From an uncultured Alphaproteobacteria bacterium (GTDB lineage: Bacteria > Pseudomonadota > Alphaproteobacteria > Puniceispirillales > Puniceispirillaceae): DNA of 16,331 nt. A program made the translations under genes and the position numbers. Shown piece by piece: positions 1-6,982 of the stretch. Location: assembly GCA_913031555.1 (NCBI GenBank), contig CAJWDO010000011.1:1-16331 (forward strand), read 5' to 3'. Position 1 is the stretch's first letter, and each line of letters starts with the position of its first letter. The notes below the pieces were generated by a model, which saw nothing but the letters and a program-made list of their open reading frames with translations, had not been told where the DNA came from and did not search any database.

Positions 1-182
1 CCCTTGGCCCGCAGCCGATTACGCACCCAGCTCTGTACGCTGGCGGGGTCGATGGTGCCACCATACATGACACCGGGCATGGGCACGATATTCCAAGTGA
101 AGGGTTGTCCCATCAGGTATTTGTTCTGACTGTAGGCAAAGCCGGTGACGGTGCCTGTGCCGCCCTCGGTGGTGCTGGTTCT
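1..182 (-). other. Open reading stretch of unidentified protein fragment, cut by window edge
   Basis: The minus strand is open from an in-frame stop at 183-185 down to base 1, where it runs out of the window. The translation includes GQPFTWNIVPMPG, then GGTIDPASVQSW, then RNRLRAKG, and reads like protein rather than random codons. I do not recognise the family. No start codon with a ribosome binding site is visible. The right-hand end (about 157-182) overlaps sequence that is clearly DctM-coding on the other strand, so the true fragment probably ends at a junction near 157. An open stretch of about 52 to 60 codons can arise by chance in GC-rich DNA, so this is a weak call. Confidence 0.25.
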
Positions 183-1016
183 CTATGCGATGATCGCCCG
201 CCAGCCTGTTGGCCAGCTGTGGCTTGCCGGGGTCATTCCTGGGCTGATCCTGGCGTTTTTGTTCATTCTCTACATCGCCATTCGCTGCCGTTGTCGCCGC
301 ATCTGGGGCCAGTCCTGAGCGGGCCGGAACGCGATATCCCTTTTGCCGAAAAACTGCAGCTGCTGCAGGCCGGACTGCTGCCGCTGTTCATTTTTGCGGC
401 GATGATGGTGCCGTTCCTGAATGGCTGGACCTCGCTTGTTGAAAGCTCGGCGCTTGGTGCTGTCTGCGCCTTCCTTGTTGCCGTCTGGCGTGGCCGTATG
501 ACCCGCCGTGTGTTTGAGGAGTCGGTCCGCAAGACGCTCGGCATCACCTGCATGTTCATGTGGATCATTCTGGCCGCGCTTGCTTTCGGCGCGGTGTTTG
601 ACGGGCTTGGCGCCGGTCGCGCGCTGGAATCGCTGTTCGTTGGCCAGCTGGGGCTCAATCCCTGGGTGATCATCATCCTGATGCAGCTGTCATTCCTGCT
701 GATGGGAACCTTTCTTGACGATACGGCCATGCTGGTCATCGTGGCACCGCTTTATGTGCCGCTGGTCAAGGGGCTGGGGTTCGATCTGATCTGGTATGGC
801 GTGCTGTATACCATCACCTGCCAGATCGCCTATATGACGCCGCCGTTCGGCTATAATCTGTTCCTGATGCGCGCCATGGCGCCGCCAGAAATCTCAATCA
901 CTGATATCTACCGCTCTGTCATCCCGTTTGTCGGGGTGATGGTGCTGATGCTGGCGCTCATGATGCTGTTCCCGGAGCTGGCACTGTGGCTGCCGGACAA
1001 GGTCTATAATAAATAG
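154..1016 (+). pseudogene. dctM: TRAP transporter large permease (DctM), 5'-truncated and frameshifted
   Basis: DctM is the large membrane subunit of tripartite ATP-independent periplasmic transporters, which import organic acids using an ion gradient. Recognisable DctM sequence starts at about 154-160 (PPSVVLVLYAMIA), continues as LAGVIPGLILAFLFILYIAIRCR, then must change frame near 289-291 to continue as LSPHLGPVLS and on to the end. The last two thirds are typical: MFMWIILAALAF, MGTFLDDTAMLVIVAPLYVP, the TPPFGYNLFLMRAMAPPEI signature and a C-terminal FPELALWLP. About 288 residues remain of a family usually near 430. The expected upstream sequence (GGxLGILIPPS) is absent. The shift is explained by one missing base in a CGN arginine codon. 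A stop at 316-318 closes the first frame. Nearness to the window edge leaves assembly error possible. No partner DctP or DctQ gene is visible. Confidence 0.8.
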
Positions 1017-1028
1017 CTTACCCGCGGT

Positions 1029-1148
1029 CTAGTCGAACATCTGCCAGCCGAAATAGAACACGGCGATCCAGGCAAGCCCCTTCAGGAAGAAAAACAGGAA
1101 GGCGGCAAGGCCCATGCGTTTTATATACGTTTTCAGCTTTTCATTCAT
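1029..1148 (-). CDS. Small single-span membrane protein, 39 residues
   Basis: I do not recognise a named family. The ORF starts at ATG 1146-1148, with a GGGGAG ribosome binding site about 9 bases upstream on the minus strand, and ends with TAG at 1029-1031. The protein begins with a basic segment (MNEKLKTYIKRMG). A continuous hydrophobic, aromatic-rich helix follows (AAFLFFFLKGLAWIAVFYFG), ending WQMFD. This fits a single inner-membrane span with the basic N-terminus in the cytoplasm. Small alphaproteobacterial proteins with a similar GFLFFFxKGL-type helix are, as I recall, annotated as hypothetical. It converges with the dctM remnant, with a 12-base gap between stops. Good start signals plus the amphipathic-then-hydrophobic layout support it being real. 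Function is unknown. Confidence 0.6.
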   Translation of the reverse strand: MNEKLKTYIKRMGLAAFLFFFLKGLAWIAVFYFGWQMFD

Positions 1149-1270
1149 CTGTCCGCTCCCCGGGGGCACCCGCTCACGAGATTAGGACAGTTCGATGTCC
1201 GCGCCCAGTCCCGGAACCGGCGAAAAGGCCCCGGAAACAGTGTTTTTTGCCGCATTGCGGTAAATCCTGT

Positions 1271-1299
1271 TTGTCAGCCGCCGCATTGTCGGCTAGGTA
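1271..1299 (+). promoter_or_regulatory. Candidate promoter upstream of typA
   Basis: TTGTCA at 1271-1276 matches the -35 consensus at five of six positions. It is followed after exactly 17 bases by TAGGTA at 1294-1299, a poor -10 element. It lies about 45 bases before the typA start, in the 194-base gap between the small membrane protein and typA. The rest of that gap shows nothing I can name. The weak -10 keeps confidence low. Confidence 0.25.
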
Positions 1300-1342
1300 G
1301 CGGGGCATTCCCGCATCCCCTGCCGTCCTTGAAAGCGCAGTC

Positions 1343-3181
1343 ATGACAACTCAGCTTCGCAATATTGCGATCATCGCCCATGTCGATCATGGCAAGACAA
1401 CCCTGATCGACTCGATCATGAAACAGACGGGCCTGTTCCGCGACAATCAGAAGGTTGCCGAGCGTCTGATGGATTCCGGCGATCTGGAAAGAGAGCGCGG
1501 CATCACGATCCTTGCCAAGCCGACATCGGTTGTCTGGCGGGATGTCCGGATCAACATCATCGACACCCCCGGCCATGCCGATTTCGGTGGCGAGGTGGAA
1601 CGTGTCCTTGATATGGCCGACGGCGTGATCCTGCTGACAGATTCCGCCGAGGGGCCTATGCCGCAGACCAAGTTCGTGCTTGGAAAGGCGTTGAAGCAGG
1701 GGCTTCGGCCGATAGTCGTGATCAACAAGATCGACCGCCCCGATGGCCGCCCCGACGCCGTTGTCGATGAGGTGTTCGATCTGTTCGTGTCGCTTGATGC
1801 GAATGATGAGCAGCTTGATTTCCCGATCCTCTATGCCTCTGGCCGTGACGGCTGGTGCACGACCGAACTCGACGCGCCGCGCGAGAATCTGCATCCGCTT
1901 CTCGATGTGGTTGTCGCCCATGTGCCGGCACCGGATGTCGAGCCTGACAAGCCCTTTGCGATGCTGGCAACGCTTCTCGACAGCGACCCGTTCCTTGGCA
2001 GGTGCCTGACCGGCCGCGTCATTCAGGGAACAGCGCGCGTCAACACCGCCGTGAAGGCGATCAATCTTGACGGCAAGCAGATCGAATCCGGGCGTCTTAC
2101 CAAGCTGTTGCGTTTCGAAGGCACGCAGCGCGTTCCTGTCGATGAGGTGCAGGCAGGCGATCTGATCTGTATTGCCGGACTTGCCAAGGCATCGGTGGCG
2201 GACACCATCTGTGACCCGCAGGTCAGTGACGCGCTGCATTCGACGCCTGTCGACCCGCCGACCATGTCGGTCACCATAACCGTCAATGACAGCCCCTTTG
2301 CCGGCCGCGAGGGCAAGAAGGTCACTTCGACGATGATCCGTGAGCGGCTGCTTGCCGAGGCCGAGACGAATGTCGCCATCACCTTTGCCGAGAGCGCCAA
2401 CAAGGATGCCTTCGAGATCGGGGGACGGGGCGAGTTGCAGCTTGGCGTTCTTGTCGAGACGATGCGCCGCGAGGGGTTCGAGATGACCGTCTCGCGCCCG
2501 CGTGTCCTGATTCGCAATGAAGGTGGACAGCGGCTGGAGCCTGTCGAGGAAGTCACGATTGACGTCGATGAGCCCTATTCAAGCACGGTTGTCGACGCCA
2601 TGAACCGGCGCAAGGCAACGATGCAGGATATGCGTGCCTCGGGCGCAGGCAAGACGAGACTTGTATTTCTGGCGCCGTCACGCGGCCTGATTGGCTATCC
2701 CAGCCGGTTTCTGACCGACACCCGTGGCACCGGCGTTCTGAACCGTGTGTTCCATGGCTACGAGGCCTATCGTGGTGATATACCGGGCCGCCGCAATGGC
2801 GCGCTGATCGCCTCGGAAACCGGCACCGCTGTCGCCTATGCGCTTTTCAACCTGCAGGATCGCGGGATAATGTTCATCGATCCGCAGACCCCGGTCTATC
2901 AGGGCATGATCGTCGGCGAGCACAGCCGTGACAATGATCTCGAGATAAATGTTCTGAAGGGCAAGAAACTGACCAACGTCCGGGCTGCCGGCTCTGACGA
3001 GGCAGTGGCGCTTGTGCCGCCGCGCCGGATGTCTCTCGAGGATATGATGGCCTATATCGACAGCGATGAATTGCTTGAGGTCACACCGGCAAGCCTGCGG
3101 CTTCGCAAACGCTATCTTCTGGAACATGAGCGTCGGAAGTACCGCCGTCAGATTGAAGATGAGGAGCGCGCTTACGGCTAG
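1343..3181 (+). CDS. typA: Ribosome-associated GTPase TypA/BipA
   Basis: This is a translational GTPase of the EF-G/LepA superfamily that binds the ribosome and affects assembly, stress and low-temperature growth. All G motifs are present: AHVDHGKT at 12-19 (P-loop), RERGIT at 50-55 (switch I), DTPGH at 74-78 (switch II) and NKID at 128-131 (base specificity). An EF-Tu-like beta-barrel domain II follows, then EF-G-like domains, with GRGELQLGVLVETMRREGFE near 365-385, and the TypA-specific C-terminal domain with LFNLQDRGIMF and GEHSRDNDLEIN. At 612 residues it matches the family length (about 600-615). The ATG at 1343 begins the expected MTTQLRNIAIIAHVDHGKT. The ribosome binding site is weak (GAAAG). 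It is flanked by convergent genes, so it is probably transcribed alone. Confidence 0.97.
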   Translation: MTTQLRNIAIIAHVDHGKTTLIDSIMKQTGLFRDNQKVAERLMDSGDLERERGITILAKPTSVVWRDVRINIIDTPGHADFGGEVERVLDMADGVILLTDSAEGPMPQTKFVLGKALKQGLRPIVVINKIDRPDGRPDAVVDEVFDLFVSLDANDEQLDFPILYASGRDGWCTTELDAPRENLHPLLDVVVAHVPAPDVEPDKPFAMLATLLDSDPFLGRCLTGRVIQGTARVNTAVKAINLDGKQIESGRLTKLLRFEGTQRVPVDEVQAGDLICIAGLAKASVADTICDPQVSDALHSTPVDPPTMSVTITVNDSPFAGREGKKVTSTMIRERLLAEAETNVAITFAESANKDAFEIGGRGELQLGVLVETMRREGFEMTVSRPRVLIRNEGGQRLEPVEEVTIDVDEPYSSTVVDAMNRRKATMQDMRASGAGKTRLVFLAPSRGLIGYPSRFLTDTRGTGVLNRVFHGYEAYRGDIPGRRNGALIASETGTAVAYALFNLQDRGIMFIDPQTPVYQGMIVGEHSRDNDLEINVLKGKKLTNVRAAGSDEAVALVPPRRMSLEDMMAYIDSDELLEVTPASLRLRKRYLLEHERRKYRRQIEDEERAYG

Positions 3182-3204
3182 GCGTAATCACCTCAACGCC
3201 GTAA
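3172..3204. terminator. Inverted repeat between convergent typA and EamA genes
   Basis: TTACGGC at 3172-3178 is perfectly repeated inverted as GCCGTAA at 3198-3204. Nested within it are GGCGT at 3181-3185 and ACGCC at 3196-3200. The structure spans both stop codons in an 11-base gap between convergent genes, the usual place for a bidirectional terminator. No T-run follows either arm, so an intrinsic terminator is not proven. Confidence 0.3.
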
Positions 3205-4116
3205 CAGCAACAGTCCGCCCAGCACCAGCATATACGCCATGACCGAGACAAGCCCGATGCTCTCGCCAAGGATCGTCACGCCGAACAGGCCGGTGGTCAA
3301 TGGCACGACATAGCCGTTTGTCGAAGTGTAGATTGCGCTTTCCCTCTGGATCAGCTGTCCTCTCAGAAGCATACCGTAGCCACTAACAACTATGCCGGCA
3401 CAGAGCAGCCAGCCGATACCCGCCGGGCTTGGCATGGTCGCCGGCAGGGATGCCAGCGCCACCGGAACGGCCAGAATGTTCCCGACAAGGAATGCCGAGG
3501 CCGTGATCGAAATGGCGGACGCGCGCGGCATCATCTGGAACAGAACGCCACCACTGGCGATGAAGACGGCCGTCATGATGCAGGCCAGATGCGGGATCCA
3601 GACTGGCAACTCGCCATTGAAACTGTCCTGAATTCTTGGTGCGGCGCGGGTTGCATCATCCCCCGCCGCGCCGGCCAGTGCCAGAATGATGATGCCGGCC
3701 GAGGCCAGCGTGAACCCGGCCCATTTGCGTAGGCTGATCGGCGTGCCAAGAAAAATGCGCGAAAGCAGCAGCACCTCGATTGGAATGACAGCGTAATAGA
3801 TCGACGCGGTCGTAGTGCTGATATAAATCAGTGTCCAGGGAAGGATGATGAAGGGAAGTGACAGCGACAAGGCCCCGTAGATCGACGCCATCAACCACAG
3901 TTTTTTGCCGCGGACAAGGCCGGCACCGGTGACATGAGCGACAACAAGAAGGAAAAGCGAGGCGATTATTACCCGCATTGCGCCGGCAAAAAGGGGTCCG
4001 ACCTCAAGCGTTGCCATCGATGCCGAAAGAAACCCCATTGAATAGAGGCAGGCCAGCGTTAGCAGCATCAGCAGTGAAAGCGCGCCCGGCCAGCGCTGTA
4101 TTGCGGACGCTATCAC
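3193..4116 (-). CDS. EamA/DMT-family permease (first of three)
   Basis: This is an inner-membrane carrier of the drug/metabolite transporter superfamily; the substrate cannot be read from sequence. About ten hydrophobic helices form two EamA repeats. The first includes LLMLLTLACLYSMGFLSASM and YGALSLSLPFIILPWTLIYI; the second starts after the polar loop around RIQDSFNGELP. Characteristic pieces are TASIYYAVIPIEVLLLSRIFLG and, in the last third, TSTNGYVVPLTTGLFGVTILGE, the usual P/E motif of this family. I chose GTG at 4114-4116, which gives 307 residues, the normal family length. A longer reading from GTG 4263 adds 49 hydrophilic, His/Arg/Pro-rich residues unlike any transporter, although an AAGGA lies 11 bases before that GTG. 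No clear ribosome binding site precedes 4116, so the start is uncertain. It converges on typA. Confidence 0.85.
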   Translation of the reverse strand: MIASAIQRWPGALSLLMLLTLACLYSMGFLSASMATLEVGPLFAGAMRVIIASLFLLVVAHVTGAGLVRGKKLWLMASIYGALSLSLPFIILPWTLIYISTTTASIYYAVIPIEVLLLSRIFLGTPISLRKWAGFTLASAGIIILALAGAAGDDATRAAPRIQDSFNGELPVWIPHLACIMTAVFIASGGVLFQMMPRASAISITASAFLVGNILAVPVALASLPATMPSPAGIGWLLCAGIVVSGYGMLLRGQLIQRESAIYTSTNGYVVPLTTGLFGVTILGESIGLVSVMAYMLVLGGLLLLRR

Positions 4117-4175
4117 AAGCGCGGCTTCGGATGGTGGGTCAAGATGACGTTGATTTTCATCCGGGTGTGGCGCCC

Positions 4176-4203
4176 GTGGATGTGCATTTGTGGATGTGCA
4201 TTT
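4176..4203 (+). repeat. Two perfect tandem copies of a 14-base unit
   Basis: GTGGATGTGCATTT occurs at 4176-4189 and again immediately at 4190-4203. The unit length is not a multiple of three and the repeat lies in the 272-base divergent gap between the EamA permease and the ArsC-like gene, so it is not coding. It could be a duplicated protein-binding site or a simple replication slip. Confidence 0.7.
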
Positions 4204-4336
4204 TCCTGTCCTGATATGGCGGTGTCGCTGCGATGGTTTACGCCAGTCAGGATGGACTGTCACCTTTCAGCTTATCCTTGTAGATCATTTGAATGTAATC
4301 CATCTGATGTCGCCAGCGAAGTCGGGAGCGATGACA

Positions 4337-4363
4337 TTGCATCAGGCAGTTGGCGGGTATAGT
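4337..4363 (+). promoter_or_regulatory. Candidate promoter for the ArsC-like gene group
   Basis: TATAGT at 4358-4363 matches the -10 consensus at five of six positions. Upstream is TTGCAT at 4337-4342 with a 15-base spacer, or ATGACA at 4331-4336 with 21 bases; neither spacing is ideal. Transcription from here would start near 4370 and leave a very short leader before the ribosome binding site at 4376-4383. Confidence 0.35.
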
Positions 4364-4388
4364 CTGCCGACAGTCGGGAGGTGCCTCC

Positions 4389-4727
4389 ATGGCAATACGA
4401 TTCTATGGCCTGAAAAATTGTGACAGTTGTCGTGCCGCGCTCCGGGCGCTGGAGGTAGCAGGCATGCAAGTCGAATTTCAGGATGTCAGGAATGATGGCG
4501 TGCCTGCGGATGTGCTGCGCCGGGCGCTTGAAGAGCATGGTGCGGAGCGGGTGATGAATCGCCGCTCGACGACCTGGCGTGGCCTTGATCAGGCGGCCCG
4601 CGCAGGTGACCCGGTCGATCTTCTGACGGCAAATCCGGCGTTGATGAAACGCCCTCTTATTGTGCTGGCGGACGGTGCCACCACCATTGGTTGGGATGAT
4701 GGCGCGCGGCGCGCGCTGGGGCTGTAG
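4389..4727 (+). CDS. ArsC/Spx-family thioredoxin-fold protein, YffB type
   Basis: The 112-residue protein belongs to the ArsC/Spx/YffB family (thioredoxin fold). It starts FYGLKNCDSCRAALRAL, with a CxxC at residues 11-14, where E. coli YffB has only the first cysteine of NCDTIKKA. It continues with FQDVRNDGV, then NRRSTTWRGLD and ALMKRPLIV, which closely follow the YffB pattern (NTRGTTWRKLD, IKRPLL). Likely a cytoplasmic glutathione- or thiol-dependent reductase; arsenate reduction is not established for this branch and no ars genes are nearby. The start at ATG 4389 is set by GGGAGGTG at 4376-4383, five bases upstream; an in-frame ATG at 4350 has no such signal. It heads a rightward group with the two Lin0512 genes, 69 bases away. 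Alternative: an Spx-like regulator, because of the CxxC, but it lacks the usual Spx length. Confidence 0.85.
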   Translation: MAIRFYGLKNCDSCRAALRALEVAGMQVEFQDVRNDGVPADVLRRALEEHGAERVMNRRSTTWRGLDQAARAGDPVDLLTANPALMKRPLIVLADGATTIGWDDGARRALGL

Positions 4728-4796
4728 CGCCGGCAGCATGGATATCGCGGTTTGATTGACGGATAGACGGCAGATCAGGACAGAGGTCAGCGAAGG

Positions 4797-5174
4797 ATGG
4801 CGAAGACAAGAATAGCTCTCGAGCTTGGGATGGGGACGTCCCTTCGCAAGGGTGACTACACGCGCGCAGCGGTGCGTGCGGTTCAGGATGCGCTGTGGCG
4901 GAATTCCATCAGTTTTGCCGAGGCGTTCGGGTTTGAAAAGTCGGATATGCTGATCGATGTCGAAATCGGCGTGCAGCAACCCGACACGGTGGATGCCGAC
5001 GAGGTGAAGGCAGTGCTTCCCTATGGAAATGGCGGGGTGCGGGTTGTCACGGGCGGGCTTGATATCCCCAAACCCGATGGCAAGGGTGTCACCATTCTGG
5101 CCAATGCCGCCATCATCATTTCCTTCGATATGGAACGTCGGGCTGATGCAGGCCGCAAGGCGGTGTCGGCATGA
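4797..5174 (+). CDS. Lin0512-family protein, first of a tandem pair
   Basis: This is a small conserved protein of unknown function (125 residues) that I place in the Lin0512 family. The start of the domain reads LELGMGTSLRKGDYTRAAVRAVQDAL, followed by a middle part (MLIDVEIGVQQPDTVDADEV) and a GG turn (VTGGLDI). The family signature, as I recall it, is GxGxDxHG; here it is G11-M-G-T-S-L-R-K, so the Asp, His and last Gly positions are replaced. The paralogue downstream keeps the Asp. ATG 4797 is preceded by AGAGGT at 4782-4787 with nine bases of spacing. The stop overlaps the next start (ATGA at 5171-5174), which implies translational coupling and equal amounts of the two products. There is no signal peptide or membrane segment, so it is cytoplasmic. 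A heteromeric complex with its neighbour is my inference. Confidence 0.8.
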   Translation: MAKTRIALELGMGTSLRKGDYTRAAVRAVQDALWRNSISFAEAFGFEKSDMLIDVEIGVQQPDTVDADEVKAVLPYGNGGVRVVTGGLDIPKPDGKGVTILANAAIIISFDMERRADAGRKAVSA

Positions 5175-5527
5175 AGCGTCTCATTCTGGAAATGGGCACC
5201 GGCACTGATCTTTACGGCGGTGACTACACCAAGGCTGCCTGCCGTGCTGTCCGCGATGCCATCGGGCACAGCTCGCTGTCATTGTTCAGATCATGTGGTT
5301 ACAACCATCGTGATATGGTGGTGAAGGTCACGATCGGCGTGCAGGACCCTGGCGCCGTCGACACCGCACAGGTGGCGGAATCGCTGCCACGCGGCAATCC
5401 CGAGGTGAGTGTTGTTCGCGGTGGTCTCAACATCGAGGACGAATCGCAGGATACGCCAACCGTCATTGCGGCGGCGGCGGTCGAGGCGTTTCTGGATGTT
5501 GATGCGGAGGGCTGGGCAATCAGCTGA
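5171..5527 (+). CDS. Lin0512-family protein, second of a tandem pair
   Basis: A 118-residue paralogue of the preceding gene. Aligned features are LILEMGTGTDLYGGDYTKAA (compare LELGMGTSLRKGDYTRAA), CRAVRDAI, VKVTIGVQDPGAVDTAQV (compare IDVEIGVQQPDTVDADEV), LPRGNPEVSVVRGGL, and a hydrophobic C-terminal stretch VIAAAAVEAFLDV. By eye about a third of positions are identical. Here the signature is G9-T-G-T-D-L-Y-G, which keeps Asp13 and Gly16 of the family's GxGxDxHG but has Tyr for His. The start overlaps the previous stop by four bases, and the ribosome binding site would lie in the upstream coding end (AAGGCGG). Function unknown. The pair sits between a thiol-type ArsC-like protein and an EamA permease, which gives no firm functional hint. 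Confidence 0.85.
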   Translation: MKRLILEMGTGTDLYGGDYTKAACRAVRDAIGHSSLSLFRSCGYNHRDMVVKVTIGVQDPGAVDTAQVAESLPRGNPEVSVVRGGLNIEDESQDTPTVIAAAAVEAFLDVDAEGWAIS

Positions 5528-5591
5528 CCTGTCGATGACTGACAACCATTTTCGCCATTTCCGTCATTTCTGCTGAACGGCATTCCCTTAC

Positions 5592-6461
5592 ATGCGCCCT
5601 TATGATTTTTTCCTCTATGTCGCGGTCGTTTTCGGCTGGTCGACGAGCTGGTACCCGTTGTCGCTGCAGCTTGGCGTCGTCGCGCCGGAGGTGTCGCTTG
5701 TCTGGCGGTTCAGCATTTCCGGCCTGATGATGCTTGGCATCTGCGCCCTCAGCGGCATTGGTCTGCGCTTTGGCAAGGCCGAGCATGCCCGGTTTCTGAT
5801 GCTTGGCATAGCGTTGTTCTCGACGAATTTCGCGCTGTTCTACAACGCCAGCCTCTATGCCGCGTCAGGACTTCTGGCAGTGATGCTGTCGATGTCGTCA
5901 TTGATCAATGTCGGGCTTGTCGCCGTCGTCAACCGTCGCCCGCCACCGCTGTTGCAGGTTGGTGCCGCGCTGACCGGTCTTGCCGGTATCGGACTTGTCT
6001 TCCTTCCCGAGCTGCGGATGTCATCGACAGTGCTGACCTCGATGGCTTTCGGATTTGCCGGCACCATCAGCTTTTGTATCGGCAACATGCTGTCCTCGGC
6101 CAGCCAGGGGCGGGGCATCCATGTTCTTGCCTCGACAAGCTGGGGAATGGTCTACGGCACCGGCTTTATGTTGCTGGTGTCGCTGGTCCGTGGCCATGAC
6201 TTCATCATCGACCCGTCGATCAGCTATCTTGGCAGCCTCGCCTGGCTGATTGTCGCCTCCTCGGTGATGACTTTCGCCTGCTATTTGAGTCTGGTCGGGC
6301 GTATTGGCCCGGGGCGGGCGGCTTACGCCACCGTCGTGTTCCCGATCTTCGCGCTGCTGATTTCGGCGCGCTATGAAGGCTATGAATGGACGCTGCTGTC
6401 GTTCGCCGGAATGGGGCTGGTGGTTATTGGCAATCTGATGATGATCAGGGCACGTGATTGA
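5592..6461 (+). CDS. EamA/DMT-family permease (second of three)
   Basis: A 289-residue inner-membrane transporter of the drug/metabolite superfamily with about ten hydrophobic helices. The first EamA repeat opens with FFLYVAVVFGWSTSWYPLSL and includes FSTNFALFYNASLYAASGLLAVMLSM. The second runs from SMAFGFAGTISFCIGNMLSS to the end. Near the C-terminus, GRIGPGRAAYATVVFPIFALLISARYEGYEW is the family's usual conserved region. The ATG at 5592 gives the expected short cytoplasmic N-terminus before helix 1, but no good ribosome binding site precedes it (GAACGG only). It follows the Lin0512 pair by 64 bases in the same direction and may share their transcript. Substrate is unknown. Confidence 0.9.
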   Translation: MRPYDFFLYVAVVFGWSTSWYPLSLQLGVVAPEVSLVWRFSISGLMMLGICALSGIGLRFGKAEHARFLMLGIALFSTNFALFYNASLYAASGLLAVMLSMSSLINVGLVAVVNRRPPPLLQVGAALTGLAGIGLVFLPELRMSSTVLTSMAFGFAGTISFCIGNMLSSASQGRGIHVLASTSWGMVYGTGFMLLVSLVRGHDFIIDPSISYLGSLAWLIVASSVMTFACYLSLVGRIGPGRAAYATVVFPIFALLISARYEGYEWTLLSFAGMGLVVIGNLMMIRARD

Positions 6462-6487
6462 CCGATCGGGTCATCCACTTCTGTCTT

Positions 6488-6982
6488 TTATCCATGCGGG
6501 AAGGGCGGCGGTGCCAGCGAAGCGGCGGCAAGTCCCATTGCGGCACCAAGCGTCAACATATGGCGAAGCCGCATATACCATGCCGGGATCAAGCCGGCCG
6601 CGGCGGCGCGCCTGTCAACGCTCCAGCACATCAAGAAACCCGGCACCAGTGCCAGCAATGCGGTACGTGAATCCAGGAAGACGATGGGCGGCCAGGCATA
6701 AAGCGCCGGCATAACCGACCAGATGAACCATCGCTGGGTGCGGTCCCCCTGCATGGCCAGCCCCCAATGCACCGCGCCAACAAAGCTGAGGATCACGGCG
6801 CCGTAAACGCCGATGATGATCAGCGCCAGACCGGCCCAGGGCGCTACTCCACTATGCGCGACACCAGCGCAGACGAAGAAAGGAATCAGTCCGCCAAACC
6901 CCATCAGGCTGGCAAGCGGCGGCCCGGTGTCTTCTCGGGCGTCTTCGGGAATGTCCTCGGGAGGGGTTGATGGGCTTTTCAT
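6488..6982 (-). CDS. DUF3429-family membrane protein
   Basis: A 164-residue protein with a hydrophilic acidic N-terminus (PPEDIPEDAREDTG) and about five membrane helices. The landmarks match DUF3429: LMGFGGLIPFFVCAGVA, then YGAVILSFVGAVHWGLAM, a central WFIWSVMPALYAWPPI, and the C-terminal WYMRLRHMLTLGAAMGLAAA. The molecular role of this family is not established, as far as I know; it acts in the inner membrane. The start (ATG at 6980-6982) overlaps the stop of the upstream EamA gene in an ATGA arrangement, so the two are translationally coupled. It converges with the second EamA gene, with 26 bases between them. Confidence 0.85.
   Translation of the reverse strand: MKSPSTPPEDIPEDAREDTGPPLASLMGFGGLIPFFVCAGVAHSGVAPWAGLALIIIGVYGAVILSFVGAVHWGLAMQGDRTQRWFIWSVMPALYAWPPIVFLDSRTALLALVPGFLMCWSVDRRAAAAGLIPAWYMRLRHMLTLGAAMGLAAASLAPPPFPHG

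Noticed and set aside
105..290. First part of the open frame 105-1016 as the true N-terminus of dctM
   Set aside because: In that frame the residues before about 291 are Cys/Arg/Gly-rich and unlike DctM; the real DctM coding for 157-288 lies in another frame, so this start is an artefact of the frameshift.
1274..2239. Long open frame (321 codons) on the minus strand opposite typA
   Set aside because: It is antisense to the conserved GTPase domain, and its translation shows no hydrophobic core or motif. It is a shadow of GC-rich codon use.
4117..4263. N-terminal extension of the first EamA permease from GTG 4263
   Set aside because: It adds 49 hydrophilic His/Arg/Pro-rich residues and includes the tandem repeat. 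The shorter form has normal family length. An AAGGA upstream of 4263 leaves a little doubt.
6459..6473. Inverted repeat TGACC-GATCG-GGTCA after the second EamA gene, as a terminator
   Set aside because: Only five pairs, overlapping the stop codon, and the following T-rich stretch is interrupted and distant. Too weak to call.
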